Below are positions 45,801 through 55,713 of a stretch of 64,000 nt of DNA, piece after piece. The translations under genes were made by a program, and so were the position numbers. This DNA is from Bradyrhizobium zhanjiangense (GTDB taxonomy: Bacteria > Pseudomonadota > Alphaproteobacteria > Rhizobiales > Xanthobacteraceae), in NCBI RefSeq assembly GCF_004114935.1, contig NZ_CP022221.1, positions 4,733,001 through 4,797,000 of the forward strand, written 5' to 3'. Numbering within the stretch: position 1 is the first letter of the stretch; each line of letters opens with the position of its first letter. Under the pieces are notes generated by a model. That model worked only from the letters and a program-made list of their open reading frames with translations, did not search any database and had not been told where the DNA came from.

Positions 45801-48711
45801 TCCAATCGATGCGGTCTCCATTTTCAACGAAAAGATTCTGCCATTCGAATTGAGATGAGGGCTGGCCCTGGCTAGGAATCTTTCCGATACCGACTTCGTC
45901 GGTCGGGTGCATTCCAATTTCTACCATCTTCGACAGCAAGGGGCTCGCCTCTCGTCTGAGCGGCTCACCTGCGGCGGGCGCTCGCTCGACTACAGAAGCT
46001 AGCGGGATGCGATCCGGATCGCCTCGGCGCCTCACCTCTCTTAGCCTTTGGCTGAGCCGAGAGAATTCGGCATCATCCTCTCTGGCGGCCGCTTCGGCCA
46101 TCTTCTTTTTGAGTTCATCCTCTGAGTCGACTGGTCTTGACGCGATCTCCTCCAGCGCCTCAAGCAGCATCTGCCGTCGGCTGTCTTGGTGATGTCGGCG
46201 TTCGATATCGAGCGCTGCCCTCGAAGCGTCCTGCCTGCTATCGGAAAAAACCACGGCCTTGGCCTCGTCTCCGCCGGCATGCAGTAATTCGAATACTTCG
46301 GTCGCGACGAGCTGAGAGCTCTTTGCGAAACCAGCTCGAAAATTTCGAATAGGAGACTGCCGGAATTTGGAGCTGCGACCTGCATAGTCGGCGCCACAGG
46401 CTGGACAACAATTGGGACCGGCAGAACCTGGACGTCGCAGTTCGCGTCCGCCATTCCTTCGCGGTAGTTTGAAGATCCGTCCTTCTATCCGACCAGCTCC
46501 TATCGTGCCGGCATCACTGACCAAGCCATTGCGCGTGTCCATGATGGCTTCTGGCCAGCTTTCGTCTGTATTGTCTCCTTGTTTGACCGAGCGCCGTGAA
46601 GGCCAGAACAGGGCGAAATCTTCGTAGCTTAGATCTTCGAAATTACCGTCCGCACCGGCTTCCGGCAAAGACTCCAAATCCGGCGATGCCGGAAGGAGCT
46701 CAACGAGAATCCCGAGGTTCGCTGGATGCTCGCCACGTCTGCCGCCAACGAATTCCTCCCCGCATGCCTCGCAATACACGAGCTCGAACACCCTGCGCAG
46801 TTCATCGCCTTCCCGGGTATAGGTTGTTCCGCGCTCGACCGTCACGCCTTCGAATTCGACGTGACCCTCGGGTCTACCGACCGGAGTGGCGAATAGACCC
46901 TCTATGGAGCGAATGAACACGTGTTCGCGAAAGCTGGTCAGGCCATCCCTAATCTTCGTCGAATAGAGGGATTCGATCCGCTCACCCAGACCGCGCAGCA
47001 GGGTCAGCCCTCGCAACGCAAGCAGCTCTGCCTCGGACGACGAACCAAAAATCCGTCGCGCGAGGATGTCTGTTGCTGTCGCGCGCAATTGTTCGCGATC
47101 GTTCTGGCGACACGCTGCCGCCAATACTGCAGCCGCAGCCTCGACGCCGCTCTTGGCAACTTGAGACGGATTAACGAGTTGTTCCGTTGGCGAGAGAACC
47201 TTGGTACATTCGAGAATAGCTGCATCGAGTGCATCGCCGCGAGCGACGCGACCCACATAGCCGCCAGCGGGGGCTAGCACTTTCACTAGCTGCCGGAATG
47301 CTGAGCCATCCAGCGGAAGCGCCACTTGAACGGGATCGGTTTCGGGCTCGCCCGGCACGATGCATTCGAACCAAGCGTCTTTCGATGTCGCGCCCTCAGA
47401 ATCTCGCCCAGTGTAAGTGCCAAGCGGGCCGAAGAAATCATAGAGGTATTTGAGACTTCGCTCTCGACCTTCTCCTTCTAAGGGTAACGAGGCGCTCGAT
47501 GCCAATATCCGCAGCTTATGCCGCGTCTCTGGGCGATCCAAGCCGAGCCTGTGCAGTACCACCCTGATGAGCCCTGCCACCTCCGTTCCTGCGGAGCCCC
47601 GAATAAGATGGAGCTCATCGAGTACCAGGAAAAAATAGGCATGCTCGTCCCGTTCCAACCATGCTCGCGTTTCATCAAACATTCTCTGTTCGGCGTCTCG
47701 CGTCAGCATCGCGCCGAGCATTGAAACGTTCGTAACGAGAAGATCGGGCGGTGTCTTCTGCATATCCCAGCGTGCAACGAGCTCCGCTCCGTCAACCGAG
47801 GGAAACAGGTAGCGTGTCGGCTCATCCTCGGGATGTGCCGTGTCGTGCCGACGTGCTTTTTGTTGATCGTCAGCATAGGCGCTCATGGCGTCAGCGACGC
47901 GCTTTACTCGCCGCGCGGCGGCCTCCTTTTCTTTTTGTACGTGGGAGCGGCGAGGATGCTGAAGATGGCCCGCTACCGGCGTTGCGCTAGTATATCGCCC
48001 GAAGAAAATCCGGTTTCCGGCGAATCTACGATCCATCACCTCCTGTGCTTCAGGAGAATCGAAGGTCTTTCGCAGGCGCGTCAATTGATCCTCGACGAGA
48101 GCGTTCATTGGATAGAGGATAAGGGCGCGGAGCGCCTTGGGCCTGGCTTGATGCTCATGCTGCCGGTGCAACTGGAAATTTGTCGGGGTATCCTTCCACC
48201 ATGAGCCAGCAAGATAGCCGGGTAGGGGTGCAGGCCAGCGAACGGCTTCATTCGCTAAGGCCGCTAGGATAGGCAGCATGAAGGATTCAGTTTTTCCGGA
48301 TCCCGTACCAGAGGTGACGATCCCAGGAGTGCCTTGCCGGACACCGCGGGCGAGCATATCTACCTGATGTTGGTATGGTTTGAATTTGTGCCGCCTTAGA
48401 AGCTCGTCGTCTCCCGGTTCTCCGGGAAAAAGACCTGAGACTGCGAGCTCGGCAAAGGCGCGGCGTCCTTCTCGAGAAAGGCATTCAAGCGGATTGGGCT
48501 TGGGCATGTCGATAAAATCGGCTAGCGCATTGGCCGCAGCCTTATAGCGCGAAACAGGCTCCAAGAACGGCTGCGTAGCCAACGTTCCTGGTGACCTCAG
48601 AAGCTCCTGCCGTCTGCGTGTTAGAGCTGATCGACGAATCCGGAAGGCGGTGTCCAGATAGGAGATGTAAAGCTCGCGAATTCGCTCGAAGCCACCCAAA
48701 GGATCTAGCAT
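42817..48711 (-). CDS. DruE-like giant helicase with DUF1998 domain
   Basis: 1,964 residues. SF2 helicase: Walker A TSGTGSGKTES (133-143), DEAH-like box LVLDELH (362-368), motif V region TTMEVGIDIGALQ and motif VI QQRVGRAGRRG (about 1245-1255). Zinc-binding clusters interrupt it (CEACGEE, CPACGADYAG, CTNCSRAH...CTRC, CSNCGAT...CGDC), and the C-terminal ESCARACYRCLQRYNNR (about 1805-1821) is the DUF1998/MrfA-like cysteine cluster. Size, layout and neighbours match DruE of Druantia defence systems better than DISARM DrmA, which is shorter and has a separate DrmB. Probably translocates on phage DNA. Confidence 0.85.
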   Translation of the reverse strand: MLDPLGGFERIRELYISYLDTAFRIRRSALTRRRQELLRSPGTLATQPFLEPVSRYKAAANALADFIDMPKPNPLECLSREGRRAFAELAVSGLFPGEPGDDELLRRHKFKPYQHQVDMLARGVRQGTPGIVTSGTGSGKTESFMLPILAALANEAVRWPAPLPGYLAGSWWKDTPTNFQLHRQHEHQARPKALRALILYPMNALVEDQLTRLRKTFDSPEAQEVMDRRFAGNRIFFGRYTSATPVAGHLQHPRRSHVQKEKEAAARRVKRVADAMSAYADDQQKARRHDTAHPEDEPTRYLFPSVDGAELVARWDMQKTPPDLLVTNVSMLGAMLTRDAEQRMFDETRAWLERDEHAYFFLVLDELHLIRGSAGTEVAGLIRVVLHRLGLDRPETRHKLRILASSASLPLEGEGRERSLKYLYDFFGPLGTYTGRDSEGATSKDAWFECIVPGEPETDPVQVALPLDGSAFRQLVKVLAPAGGYVGRVARGDALDAAILECTKVLSPTEQLVNPSQVAKSGVEAAAAVLAAACRQNDREQLRATATDILARRIFGSSSEAELLALRGLTLLRGLGERIESLYSTKIRDGLTSFREHVFIRSIEGLFATPVGRPEGHVEFEGVTVERGTTYTREGDELRRVFELVYCEACGEEFVGGRRGEHPANLGILVELLPASPDLESLPEAGADGNFEDLSYEDFALFWPSRRSVKQGDNTDESWPEAIMDTRNGLVSDAGTIGAGRIEGRIFKLPRRNGGRELRRPGSAGPNCCPACGADYAGRSSKFRQSPIRNFRAGFAKSSQLVATEVFELLHAGGDEAKAVVFSDSRQDASRAALDIERRHHQDSRRQMLLEALEEIASRPVDSEDELKKKMAEAAAREDDAEFSRLSQRLREVRRRGDPDRIPLASVVERAPAAGEPLRREASPLLSKMVEIGMHPTDEVGIGKIPSQGQPSSQFEWQNLFVENGDRIDWITQGDPITLGEARLSVAREQRPLVDDVLFSKTYFALEETGLGYPSLFSKHGEQADRFDAYLRVFADAYRVLGNKWVERNDKKKEWPIAQSIGSTRVLEFAEASSGSGRSELDEVLTKLTALGHRNGFIEPEGLFIRLVGPDHPYYECTNCSRAHLHRGTGVCTRCQHFLPTTANGPVSELRNRNVLAKRVERSTAEGFGAFRLRCEELTGQTQSPAERLRRFRGIFVDEAGNYDAALDRRAKEIDMLSVTTTMEVGIDIGALQAVYQANMPPQRFNYQQRVGRAGRRGQAFSLAATLCRGRSHDLHYFAHPESITGDPPPPPFLTTDHLAIPLRLLRKVWLTAAFAELRKTAGPRWPGDDGKPDIHGEFLPAAIFYAIGSEWDPALAKTLQATDAIRTSCARVLGLGLPGRELALVRETTVEKLMKEIRSRTEAGQRDQGGLASFLAEQGLLPMYGMPTRVRDLYVGVEPNELGEPDWDTIDREMDLAIYEFAPGSSLIRDKRKHTSIGFTPKLGRIQIDTQNRARALSGRGAPWWEDTTYIGICSNCGATNTSPTRVFEAKSCGDCKETISPSDFELYHIPAAFRTSFEPVPVDQDEAPIRAVRRETSSEIEELESTPVAESNMAYSTGAEAAIIRRNRGPIGDSGEPEGFPIVGVVQKNFKIQESPAAWLGRLTDQAILVDVASDLKRWERATDANNVPAEPETVRLMSRKKTDSLYLLMRSVPSRLSFDRVGSREPHAISVRAAAISATQLIVQRAALEMDIGPEEFEALEPRLRNGLPMLQIADFLVNGAGFSRRLAGSDGGIHPLIRRLIDSLVNDPKDRLVKAFFEGDHPESCARACYRCLQRYNNRAYHGLLDWRLGIGFLRGMLDSTFQAGLDGRFENYPELADWPRLAAEAAEEVRRLNPNNRRVIHCEPLGLPVLTQPFAGGTEAFVLVHPFWRLDTISITNGPLRDTINAAPADNVYFVDTFDIARRPVKAIEHARNRTPDLP

Positions 48712-48727
48712 CTTAAGCCCCCAAAGT

Positions 48728-50752
48728 TCATTCTTGGTGGCTGAGCAGTTCGCGCAGCCAATTAGCGCCCTTGCTCAGGCGCGAAGAGATTTCAGCGTCT
48801 GCCCCGCTAGCGTCCGCGAAGGCGGACAGCCAAGACTTGGTGTCTATCTCGGTTGCGACAGCGAGAGAGGAGCGATAAATCGACGCCAGCCGTCGAAGGC
48901 GAACACCGTCCGTGTTGTCTTCGAATTCCGTCAAAATGCCTAAGATGTCGTCGCTAATCGGCAAAGGCATGGAGGCTGCATCGAAGCACGCGGGCGAAGG
49001 TTCGCGTCCCGATGCGCGAGCGAGAATGTAGGGCGTTAATCGCGCATTAGGGGCCGGTGTGAGCGCGACGACCGATTGGTCCATGTCTTGCCATATGCGA
49101 CCTTTGTCCAGTAACGAGGGGCCAATCGAGGCAAAGACAAGTAGATTGGAGGGGCGTCGAGAGTCCTTCAACAAGTCGACCAGTGTCGGCAACCATAGGT
49201 CAACGGGCGTCCGATGAAGACCTTCCAGCAACACCACGCGGAAACGACGTGGATCGTAACGGGCAGCAGCCCAAGCGCGTCCGAATGCGGCCGGTCGGGA
49301 ATTTGAGGGCTGTCGCCACAGGTCATCAACGCACAGGATCGCTGGATCCAGAATGTGGCGGACCACCTCGCCCCCACTAATTGCACCCGCATAGCACCTG
49401 ACCAACTCCGCCGCTCGATCCTCGGGAAATACTACAAGTTCGCCCGAACGAGCTGCGACGTCGACCAGCAGCAGATCTGTCAGGTCGTAACCGCAGCGAA
49501 AGGAGCTATTGCGCAATATTTGACTGAACTTAGTCCACTCGTGAAAAGGTCTTTGAGTGAAGTCTGGCTTGGTCCAAGGTGCGCCAGGCGCAGCCAGGAG
49601 TCCGAATTCTTGTGCTGGTTCTTTCAGTCGCGCCCCGATCCTAGCCGCGAGCATGCCGACGGTTTCCTCCGTGCTGAGCGCGGCGTCGCTAAGCTGTGAA
49701 AGTACCATCGACAACTCGTCTTTGAGTGCCTGACGCGCTCCTTCGGCGTCGGACATGGCTTGCTGAACTTCCTTGCGTTCACGGTCGGCTCTTGCGGAGA
49801 GTTCGGCGACCTCGGAGGCTAGGCGATCGCGTTCGGCGGACAATGGCTCCATTTCTTTGTCGAGCTCTTGGAGTATCCGGTCCTCTAGCTCATCTCTGAG
49901 TTTCGTTTCTATTTCCTCACGTCGCGAGGCAAGCTGAACCTCTACTGGACGCAGCGCACAAATCGCGTCCAAGAGTTCGTCGGTGAGCTGCACGTTGTGA
50001 GCGAGGTCTGATGCGAACGATTGAAGGCGCTCACGAAACGAATTCCATTCCGCGCCTGCGGTTGGAAGTAGATTGGCTCGAGTAAGATACGCTACGAATT
50101 GAGAGATTTGAGCACGTGTCAGCGAACTATCGGCTTGCGGAGCTGCCCTGCGAAGACGCTTGAGTACAGCTTCCAAAAAATCCGAGTCCCTGCACCAGTT
50201 GAGAGCGCCAGCGGGGGCGCCGATGGTAATCCCGGGGACGGCGATCCATCGGCCTCCGATACGATCGCCTTCGAAAAGTCGTGCGTCGAATACGTAGGCG
50301 CTAAGCGTTTCCAATCCATCAATGTTGGCTACCCAACGACCTAGCGTGGGATGCCGCTCCATCTTCACCACCACGCATATGCCATCCTTAAGAGCCGCTA
50401 TGATGCTATCGGTAGCCGGTATCAGGGATTGCACACCTCGTTCGACCAATGCGCGACGAGCTTCCTCTGGTGCAACAAGTCGAAAATCCAATACCTCAGT
50501 GACCGGCCGCGGATCGACCGCTACGTATCGATCGGGTCCGGAGTCGATACGTGGATTTGGCTCGACGCCGAATGTCAAAGGATCTCCCTCTCGGAAGCTA
50601 TTCAAACGCGGCGCGAATACTCTGCCTTCGGTTGGTAGGGCCTTAGTCCAGTCGGCATACACGCGCCAGCGCCCCTCAAGTGCTTGAGCCACGGGGTCGA
50701 TCCGCGTGTAGGGTTTTGGATCATAGGCCGGGTGGCCAAGATACAATGTCAT
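48728..50752 (-). CDS. DruG-like protein with coiled coil and degenerate AAA-type domain
   Basis: 674 residues from ATG at 50752; this ATG overlaps the upstream stop (TGATG), which beats an in-frame start at 50893. Residues 275-353 are a coiled coil (EIETKLRDELEDRILQELDK and on). Residues about 425-570 resemble a degenerate AAA+ fold: LLLVDVAARSGELVVFPEDR, then RVVLLEGLHRTPVDLWLPTL (a Walker-B-like strand) and NLLVFASIGPSL. No clear Walker A. Located between the DruF-like and DruE-like genes, 16 bases from the latter. The DruG name is by position and content, not by alignment. Confidence 0.6.
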   Translation of the reverse strand: MTLYLGHPAYDPKPYTRIDPVAQALEGRWRVYADWTKALPTEGRVFAPRLNSFREGDPLTFGVEPNPRIDSGPDRYVAVDPRPVTEVLDFRLVAPEEARRALVERGVQSLIPATDSIIAALKDGICVVVKMERHPTLGRWVANIDGLETLSAYVFDARLFEGDRIGGRWIAVPGITIGAPAGALNWCRDSDFLEAVLKRLRRAAPQADSSLTRAQISQFVAYLTRANLLPTAGAEWNSFRERLQSFASDLAHNVQLTDELLDAICALRPVEVQLASRREEIETKLRDELEDRILQELDKEMEPLSAERDRLASEVAELSARADRERKEVQQAMSDAEGARQALKDELSMVLSQLSDAALSTEETVGMLAARIGARLKEPAQEFGLLAAPGAPWTKPDFTQRPFHEWTKFSQILRNSSFRCGYDLTDLLLVDVAARSGELVVFPEDRAAELVRCYAGAISGGEVVRHILDPAILCVDDLWRQPSNSRPAAFGRAWAAARYDPRRFRVVLLEGLHRTPVDLWLPTLVDLLKDSRRPSNLLVFASIGPSLLDKGRIWQDMDQSVVALTPAPNARLTPYILARASGREPSPACFDAASMPLPISDDILGILTEFEDNTDGVRLRRLASIYRSSLAVATEIDTKSWLSAFADASGADAEISSRLSKGANWLRELLSHQE

Positions 50753-50969
50753 CAGTTTTCGCTCGCGGTCTGTGGCACGAACCAGGATGGTCGCCGACCA
50801 AGTCGGCGCTGCTCGGCCACGTATTGATAAAATGGTTTGTGCTTTGGCTCGGAATTGATGGAGATCGCCGCCCCAAACGCTCGCCCAACCCAACGCGCCC
50901 CTTCAGCATCCGAAGGATACACATATATCCAACTGCCATCTGGGCGCAGTGTCAAACGCCATCCGGAAC
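50752..50969 (-). pseudogene. 3' end of the IS-split DruF-like gene
   Basis: About 70 codons left of the IS21 element read GWRLTLRPDGSWIYVYPSDA, then WVGRAFGAAISINSEPKHKP and end ASEN-stop at 50752-50754. There is no start codon or ribosome site, and the frame runs out of the IS end. It looks like the C-terminus of the large protein encoded on the other side of the IS. The stop overlaps the DruG-like start, as expected for the original operon. Confidence 0.7.
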
Positions 50970-51010
50970 TGCCCCCTTTGCGTCATGAAGAACTGCCCCC
51001 ACCGTCTGGG

Positions 51011-51871
51011 TTATGATCTCGGTTGAAGGTTGTTTCCGACGGTGACGGGCCGGAGGGAGGCGGAGCCGACCGGAGGGCCGTCACCGGCGGGCGGCGGCTG
51101 GATGAGGCCGCTCTTGCGCTTGGCGCGGAGCCGGTAACTGTCGCCGCGGATCGTCAGCACGTGGCTGTGGTGCAAGAGCCGGTCGAGGATCGCGGTGGCG
51201 ACCACGGGATCGGCGAACACGGTGCCCCATTCGGCAACACTGCGGTTCGAGGTAATCAGCATGGCGCCAGTTTCGTAGCGCCGGCTGACAAGTTGGAAGA
51301 ACAGATGTGCCGCGTCAGGTTCCAGCGGCAGGTAGCCGAGCTCGTCGACGATCAGTAGCTTTGGCTTCGACAGCGCGAGCAGTTTCTCGTCCAGACGCCG
51401 TTCGCCATGCGCCTTGGCAAGGCCCGCGACCAGCGTCGTCGCCGTGGTGAACTGCACCGTGTACCCGGCCAGGATCGCCTCTCGCCCGAGCGCGATCGAC
51501 AGATGCGTCTTACCGACGCCCGGCGGTCCGAGCAGCAGCACGTTCTCGCCGTTGGCGATCCAACGTGACGCGGCCAGGTCGCGGATCTGCTTCGGATCGA
51601 TCGACTGCTGCGCCTCGAAGTCGAAGCCCGCCAGTTCCTTCACGGCAGGGAAGTGTGCGAGCTTCAGCGCCATCTCGATGCGGCGATGATCCTTGCGAGC
51701 GATCTCGCGCTCGCACAGCAGGATCAGCGTCTCACGCGCCGACAGGTTCGCGCGCGCCGCCTCGTCGAGCAGGCTGTCGAGCTGATCGCGGATGCCGGAG
51801 AGCTGCAATCGCGCCAGCATGGCATCGAGCGGATCGGCCGTTGCTTCCATTATCTTCTTTGCCCGCGCCAT
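51011..51871 (-). CDS. istB: IS21 helper ATPase
   Basis: 286 residues from ATG at 51871, overlapping the istA stop by four bases. DnaC-like AAA+ ATPase: Walker A LLGPPGVGKTHLS (about 107-119), Walker B LLIVDELGYL (about 170-179), and a sensor MLITSNRS. IstB assembles on target DNA and delivers it to the IstA transposase. The protein looks intact. Confidence 0.95.
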   Translation of the reverse strand: MARAKKIMEATADPLDAMLARLQLSGIRDQLDSLLDEAARANLSARETLILLCEREIARKDHRRIEMALKLAHFPAVKELAGFDFEAQQSIDPKQIRDLAASRWIANGENVLLLGPPGVGKTHLSIALGREAILAGYTVQFTTATTLVAGLAKAHGERRLDEKLLALSKPKLLIVDELGYLPLEPDAAHLFFQLVSRRYETGAMLITSNRSVAEWGTVFADPVVATAILDRLLHHSHVLTIRGDSYRLRAKRKSGLIQPPPAGDGPPVGSASLRPVTVGNNLQPRS

Positions 51872-53175
51872 CAGAAGCTTCCTCCGACCACGGCTTCGTA
51901 TTCGGCAAGAGGGCGTAACAACGACGGTGGTGGAGACGGCGCCAGCACCGCCGCGATCTCCGCCCGGCGGACCGCGCCATCGCAACCAGCAACACCATCG
52001 AGATGAGCGGAGTCGACGATCCGCAGCCGGCGTCCCTCCGATTGCTTGTGGAGCGCAACCTGGTGCAATCCATGGCGGATCCGCACTTCGCCGGCCGCGA
52101 TCGTCACCGCCACGCGCTCGCCAATCAGGCGCCACGGCACTGAGTAGCTGTTCGTGTCGATCTCGACGGCGCAATCATTGCCGACGACGCGGGTCAGTTC
52201 ACGCAAGGATCCGAACGATGGCTGCCCGCCGAGCGGCTTCAACCGATGTATCTCGTCACGCGCGAAGCGAATGATCGGCGCCTCGCCGGTCGTGCCGTGG
52301 ATACGAACGTTCGCAACCTCACGCTCCCACCTGTCGAGATGCGCCTCGAATGCTTCCCAGCTTGGGAAGGAATGACCGGCGATCGCGTTCTTCTTCACGT
52401 AGCCGACGCCGTTCTCCGTCTTGCCCTTCGTGCGCGCCCGATATGGCGCGCAAGCGCGAGGACGGAAGCCCCAATGTTTTGCGAAGGCTATCAGCTTGTC
52501 GTTAAACTGAACCGACCGGCTCACCGCGTCGTGGCGCACGACAAGCGCCCGAGGATTGTCCATCAGCACTTCCTCCGGCACACCGCTGAAGGTCGTGAAT
52601 GCACTCTCGAGCCCGGCGAACCAATGCTCCTGCCTCTCGGCCCGGAACGCACGCACATGGAGCCGTCGCGAATGCCCGAGCGTTGCCACGAACACGAATG
52701 CCTTGACTTTCGCCCCTCCGATCTCGACCAGGCGCTCCCCGAAGTCGATCTGCAGCTGCCGGCCCGGCGGCGTCTCAAACCGCGTCGTCGCCAGCGCCTC
52801 CGCCTTCAGCGCCTGGCGATAGGGCTGCACGGCGCGTTGCAGCGTCCGCCGGCTGACGATCACGCCTTTCTCGGCCAACAGGTCCTGGCGCACCACGTCG
52901 GCATTGCCGCGATGCCGAATGAGCCTCTCGCGCAGCCAACCCTCAAGGCCGTCGAGACGCTTCGGCCGCTCAGGCGACTTGAACGGCTTCACCCCGCCCG
53001 CCGCCACGTAGTCCTTCACCGTGTGATGGCTGCAGCCCAGCTGCCGCGCAATCCGCTTCACACCCCACCCGCACGCCCTCAGGCGCAACATCTCCGCCAC
53101 GTCATCCGGCGTCTTCATCACCTGCCCCCGTGGATCACTCCACGTCGAGCCTTCAGTGATTCGTTCCTGCTTCAT
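51871..53175 (-). CDS. istA: IS21 transposase
   Basis: 434 residues; an ATG at 53118 (start KTPDDVAEMLRLRACGWGVK) is an alternative start. HTH near the N-terminus (GVKRIARQLGCSHHTVKDYV), then a DDE integrase core (LQIDFGERLVEIGGAKVKAF with the first Asp, PEEVLMDNPRALV with the second, ENGVGYVKKNA with the Glu). Looks intact, so the element may still be mobile. Confidence 0.95.
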   Translation of the reverse strand: MKQERITEGSTWSDPRGQVMKTPDDVAEMLRLRACGWGVKRIARQLGCSHHTVKDYVAAGGVKPFKSPERPKRLDGLEGWLRERLIRHRGNADVVRQDLLAEKGVIVSRRTLQRAVQPYRQALKAEALATTRFETPPGRQLQIDFGERLVEIGGAKVKAFVFVATLGHSRRLHVRAFRAERQEHWFAGLESAFTTFSGVPEEVLMDNPRALVVRHDAVSRSVQFNDKLIAFAKHWGFRPRACAPYRARTKGKTENGVGYVKKNAIAGHSFPSWEAFEAHLDRWEREVANVRIHGTTGEAPIIRFARDEIHRLKPLGGQPSFGSLRELTRVVGNDCAVEIDTNSYSVPWRLIGERVAVTIAAGEVRIRHGLHQVALHKQSEGRRLRIVDSAHLDGVAGCDGAVRRAEIAAVLAPSPPPSLLRPLAEYEAVVGGSF

Positions 53176-53190
53176 TCACTCTCTCCTCAG

Positions 53191-55713
53191 CTATCCGAGG
53201 AGGGGGCAATTCCTCGTGACGCTGAGGGGGCAGTTTTCCATGGCGCGCGACAGACGCAGCACTGGACCGGATGCTCGTAAGCTGCGGATTGCTAGCGTCC
53301 GCGCTATAGGCATCGGCAAATGACCGCCCCTGAAGCGCCGAACGAACGTTTTCGAAGTCCAATCAAAAAGAGATTCTTTGCGTCTACGATACGCTTCGAG
53401 AACAGCGAGCGTCCGTGAAGTGGTCAGGAATGCCTTGTCATTATCGATGATCCGATAGAGGTCGCGATCGTCTCCGCGTTCTCGGACCAGCCGTTCAAGC
53501 CGAACGCTTCCTTCCGAGACGGCGATCTTGTCTGGCGCTAAAAAGAGACCAAGGTCGAACCGCCAAATTCCCTTCAATAACCGACCTTGGCCTGTTCTGG
53601 ATTCGACGGGCCAGCAGGCAGGAGCAGCGTCCACGTGTGGCCGCCTGTGTTGCTGAATTGTCCAGGCGAGATCATTGGAAAGAGCTCGAATGTCGCCTTG
53701 CACGATCACGGTCGGGGGAGCCCACGCGGATACACCAGCGCGGACGATGACCTGACTCCCTGTGGCAGCCGCGGCGTCGCCAAGGCGGCGGCGTGCGGCC
53801 GTTCCAAGTGCCCCTCGAACAACCGCCATATGTGGGGTCACGACCTCGAAATAGGGGCTACGCAATCGCCAGATGCGCGCGCGCCAGGATGTTGAAACCA
53901 CCGGTTCCAACCAGTCGCCTTCAGCCAAACTGCGGAGGAAATCCCATTCGAAATGAGGTGTCGGCAGCACGCTCTGTAGCATTTTGATGAGTACATTTTC
54001 GGCCCAGCCGCGCGGTGGGCTTGCATAAACAGCCTCCAAAATGTCCCACAATAGTTCGTCGACCGGCTCTTCGCTGAGCGCCTCTGTGCGACGAAATTCC
54101 TCGTGCATTTCGCCGGTAACGAGCAACTCACGTTCGGATTCGAAAGTTGAATTCTCCGCTGGAAATTCCCAACGTTCCGGAACTTCTTCTTCGAAGCAGA
54201 TGACCTGTTCTGTCTCCAATGCCGACTCAATCGCCCGCACACGCCAGCGTCCGGCAATCGGTTTCTCGGCAAGCAGGCTCCAAGTCGGCGCACGACCGGA
54301 GAGTGTGAGCGATCCAGTCGTCACTCCAATACTTTCAAGGGAAACGGTGCTGCCTTGAGAGGCGGTCAACGTCGGTAGAAAGGCGGGACGCCCCAGCCAA
54401 GTTGAGTGACCAGTCTTCACTCCATCGGCAAAGGACAGATCAACGAGCCGCAATCCGGTGGCCGGCGCGAGCCCAAGGCGACGTCGAAGCCCCGTCAAGG
54501 CATGCGGATCTAGCTTCCCTGATACGAGCCATCCTGCCTCAAGGGAACGCCAGGTCGTATCCAATGGCCAGCTAGCCGCTAAACTTTCTGCTCGCGCAAG
54601 TATCACCACAGTACAGTCCATGGGCAGGTCGCTGTCCCCCATTGACCAAGTGGCGCCGGGCGCTTCGCTAAGCATTAGCACTCCTTGACGGAGCGCCTCG
54701 GCTATCTCGGTGGGGAGGGTTACTGCACGGAGATCTGCTAACTGCTGGATGGAGCCCTCCCAAGCAGGCTGCTCACCGAGTACTGCCCGTCCCCGAAACA
54801 ATGCAAGACTGACTTCGTCCTGTTCGTAGCCGCCGAATCGAACGTCCAGGCGCCAGCGCAGGCTTCGGGGATCACCTTCTTCGTCGGCGAGACGGACCTC
54901 AATGCTCTGGACGAGTCGCCAAAATCTGTGGCCGAAGAGCATGCGACGGCGAGCGCGGATACTCGTGGCGAAATCGTCGAGCGCGACCGCTACCGCATTC
55001 GGTAGAAGGTGGGAGTAGTTAGACCGAGCGAGCTCCTGGACAAGCCGTTCGGGCGTGCGGCGCGTAGCGGGTGAAAGCCTTCTCAGGATCTGTGTAAGGG
55101 CACTGCGATCGCGCCAGGACGGGAAAGCGATGCGCACCGCATGCCCGATTAGCGTCGCGTGGCCGGGGTCGGGCAGAACAATGCGACGGAATGGTTCCCC
55201 GGCAGCTCGCTTTCGGTCGCACCACCTAGCCACCGACCTCCATAACTCATTCACTCCGTCCACGGCGTGGAACGGGCCATCCGCGTCCAACAATTCGCCG
55301 AGTCGAATGCGGAAATTATGAGTACTACCTGCACCAGTGTCGGTGGCCGAAACCAGACAGGTCAGAACTAGAAACCGAAAGTAGGTAGGAACGTCTGCAT
55401 CACGTGCGGGCGGTCCATAATCTCCCGACAGCCAGCCTTCGATGCTGGAGCGGCTGAAATGCGCGACGAAGGCTTGCTGTGCCTCATGATCTCCAATCCC
55501 CTCGATCCCTGAGGCAGTTGCAATCTCAGCGGGAGTGGCATCGAGAAAGGAAAGGGGCGCTCCGCCGGACGGCCCGTCGGACCTCAGATAGTGAACTACG
55601 AGACGGTGCTCCCACTCCGCAGGAGACAATGTCCCATCTAGGGCGTGCGCAGCAGACAAGCTTGAACGTCTCCCCCCGGGCGAGAACGCCCTTACCGCGC
55701 TTCGCTGATTCAA
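53191..55713 (-). pseudogene. Main part of the IS-split DruF-like gene
   Basis: An open frame of 840 codons whose last 17 codons or so (AMENCPLSVTRNCPLLG) come from the IS21 end, so the native 3' end is lost. The native part is a soluble protein with no motif I know: LSPAEWEHRLVVHYLRSDGP near the start, many Trp/Arg-rich beta-type segments (SLRWRLDVRFGGYEQDEVSL), and PVDELLWDILEAVYASPPRG in the C-terminal third. It lies where DruF sits in type II Druantia operons. The nominal TTG start has no ribosome site; see the upstream frame at 55676-55963. Confidence 0.6.

Larger units (their letters stand above)
50970..53232 (-). mobile_element. IS21-family insertion sequence
   Basis: About 2,263 bases containing istA and istB with a four-base overlap. 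Terminal inverted repeats: left end TGCCCCCTTTGCGTCATGAA (from 50970) and, on the other strand, right end TGCCCCCTCAGCGTCACGAG (from 53232), each followed by a second TGCCCCC about 20 bases in. Exact ends are uncertain by a few bases. No clear target duplication is seen. It interrupts the DruF-like gene. Confidence 0.9.

Noticed and set aside
50752..50893. Start of the DruG-like protein at 50893
   Set aside because: The extra 47 codons overlap the protein-like 3' end of the upstream gene in another frame; the ATG at 50752 overlaps that stop as expected for a coupled operon.
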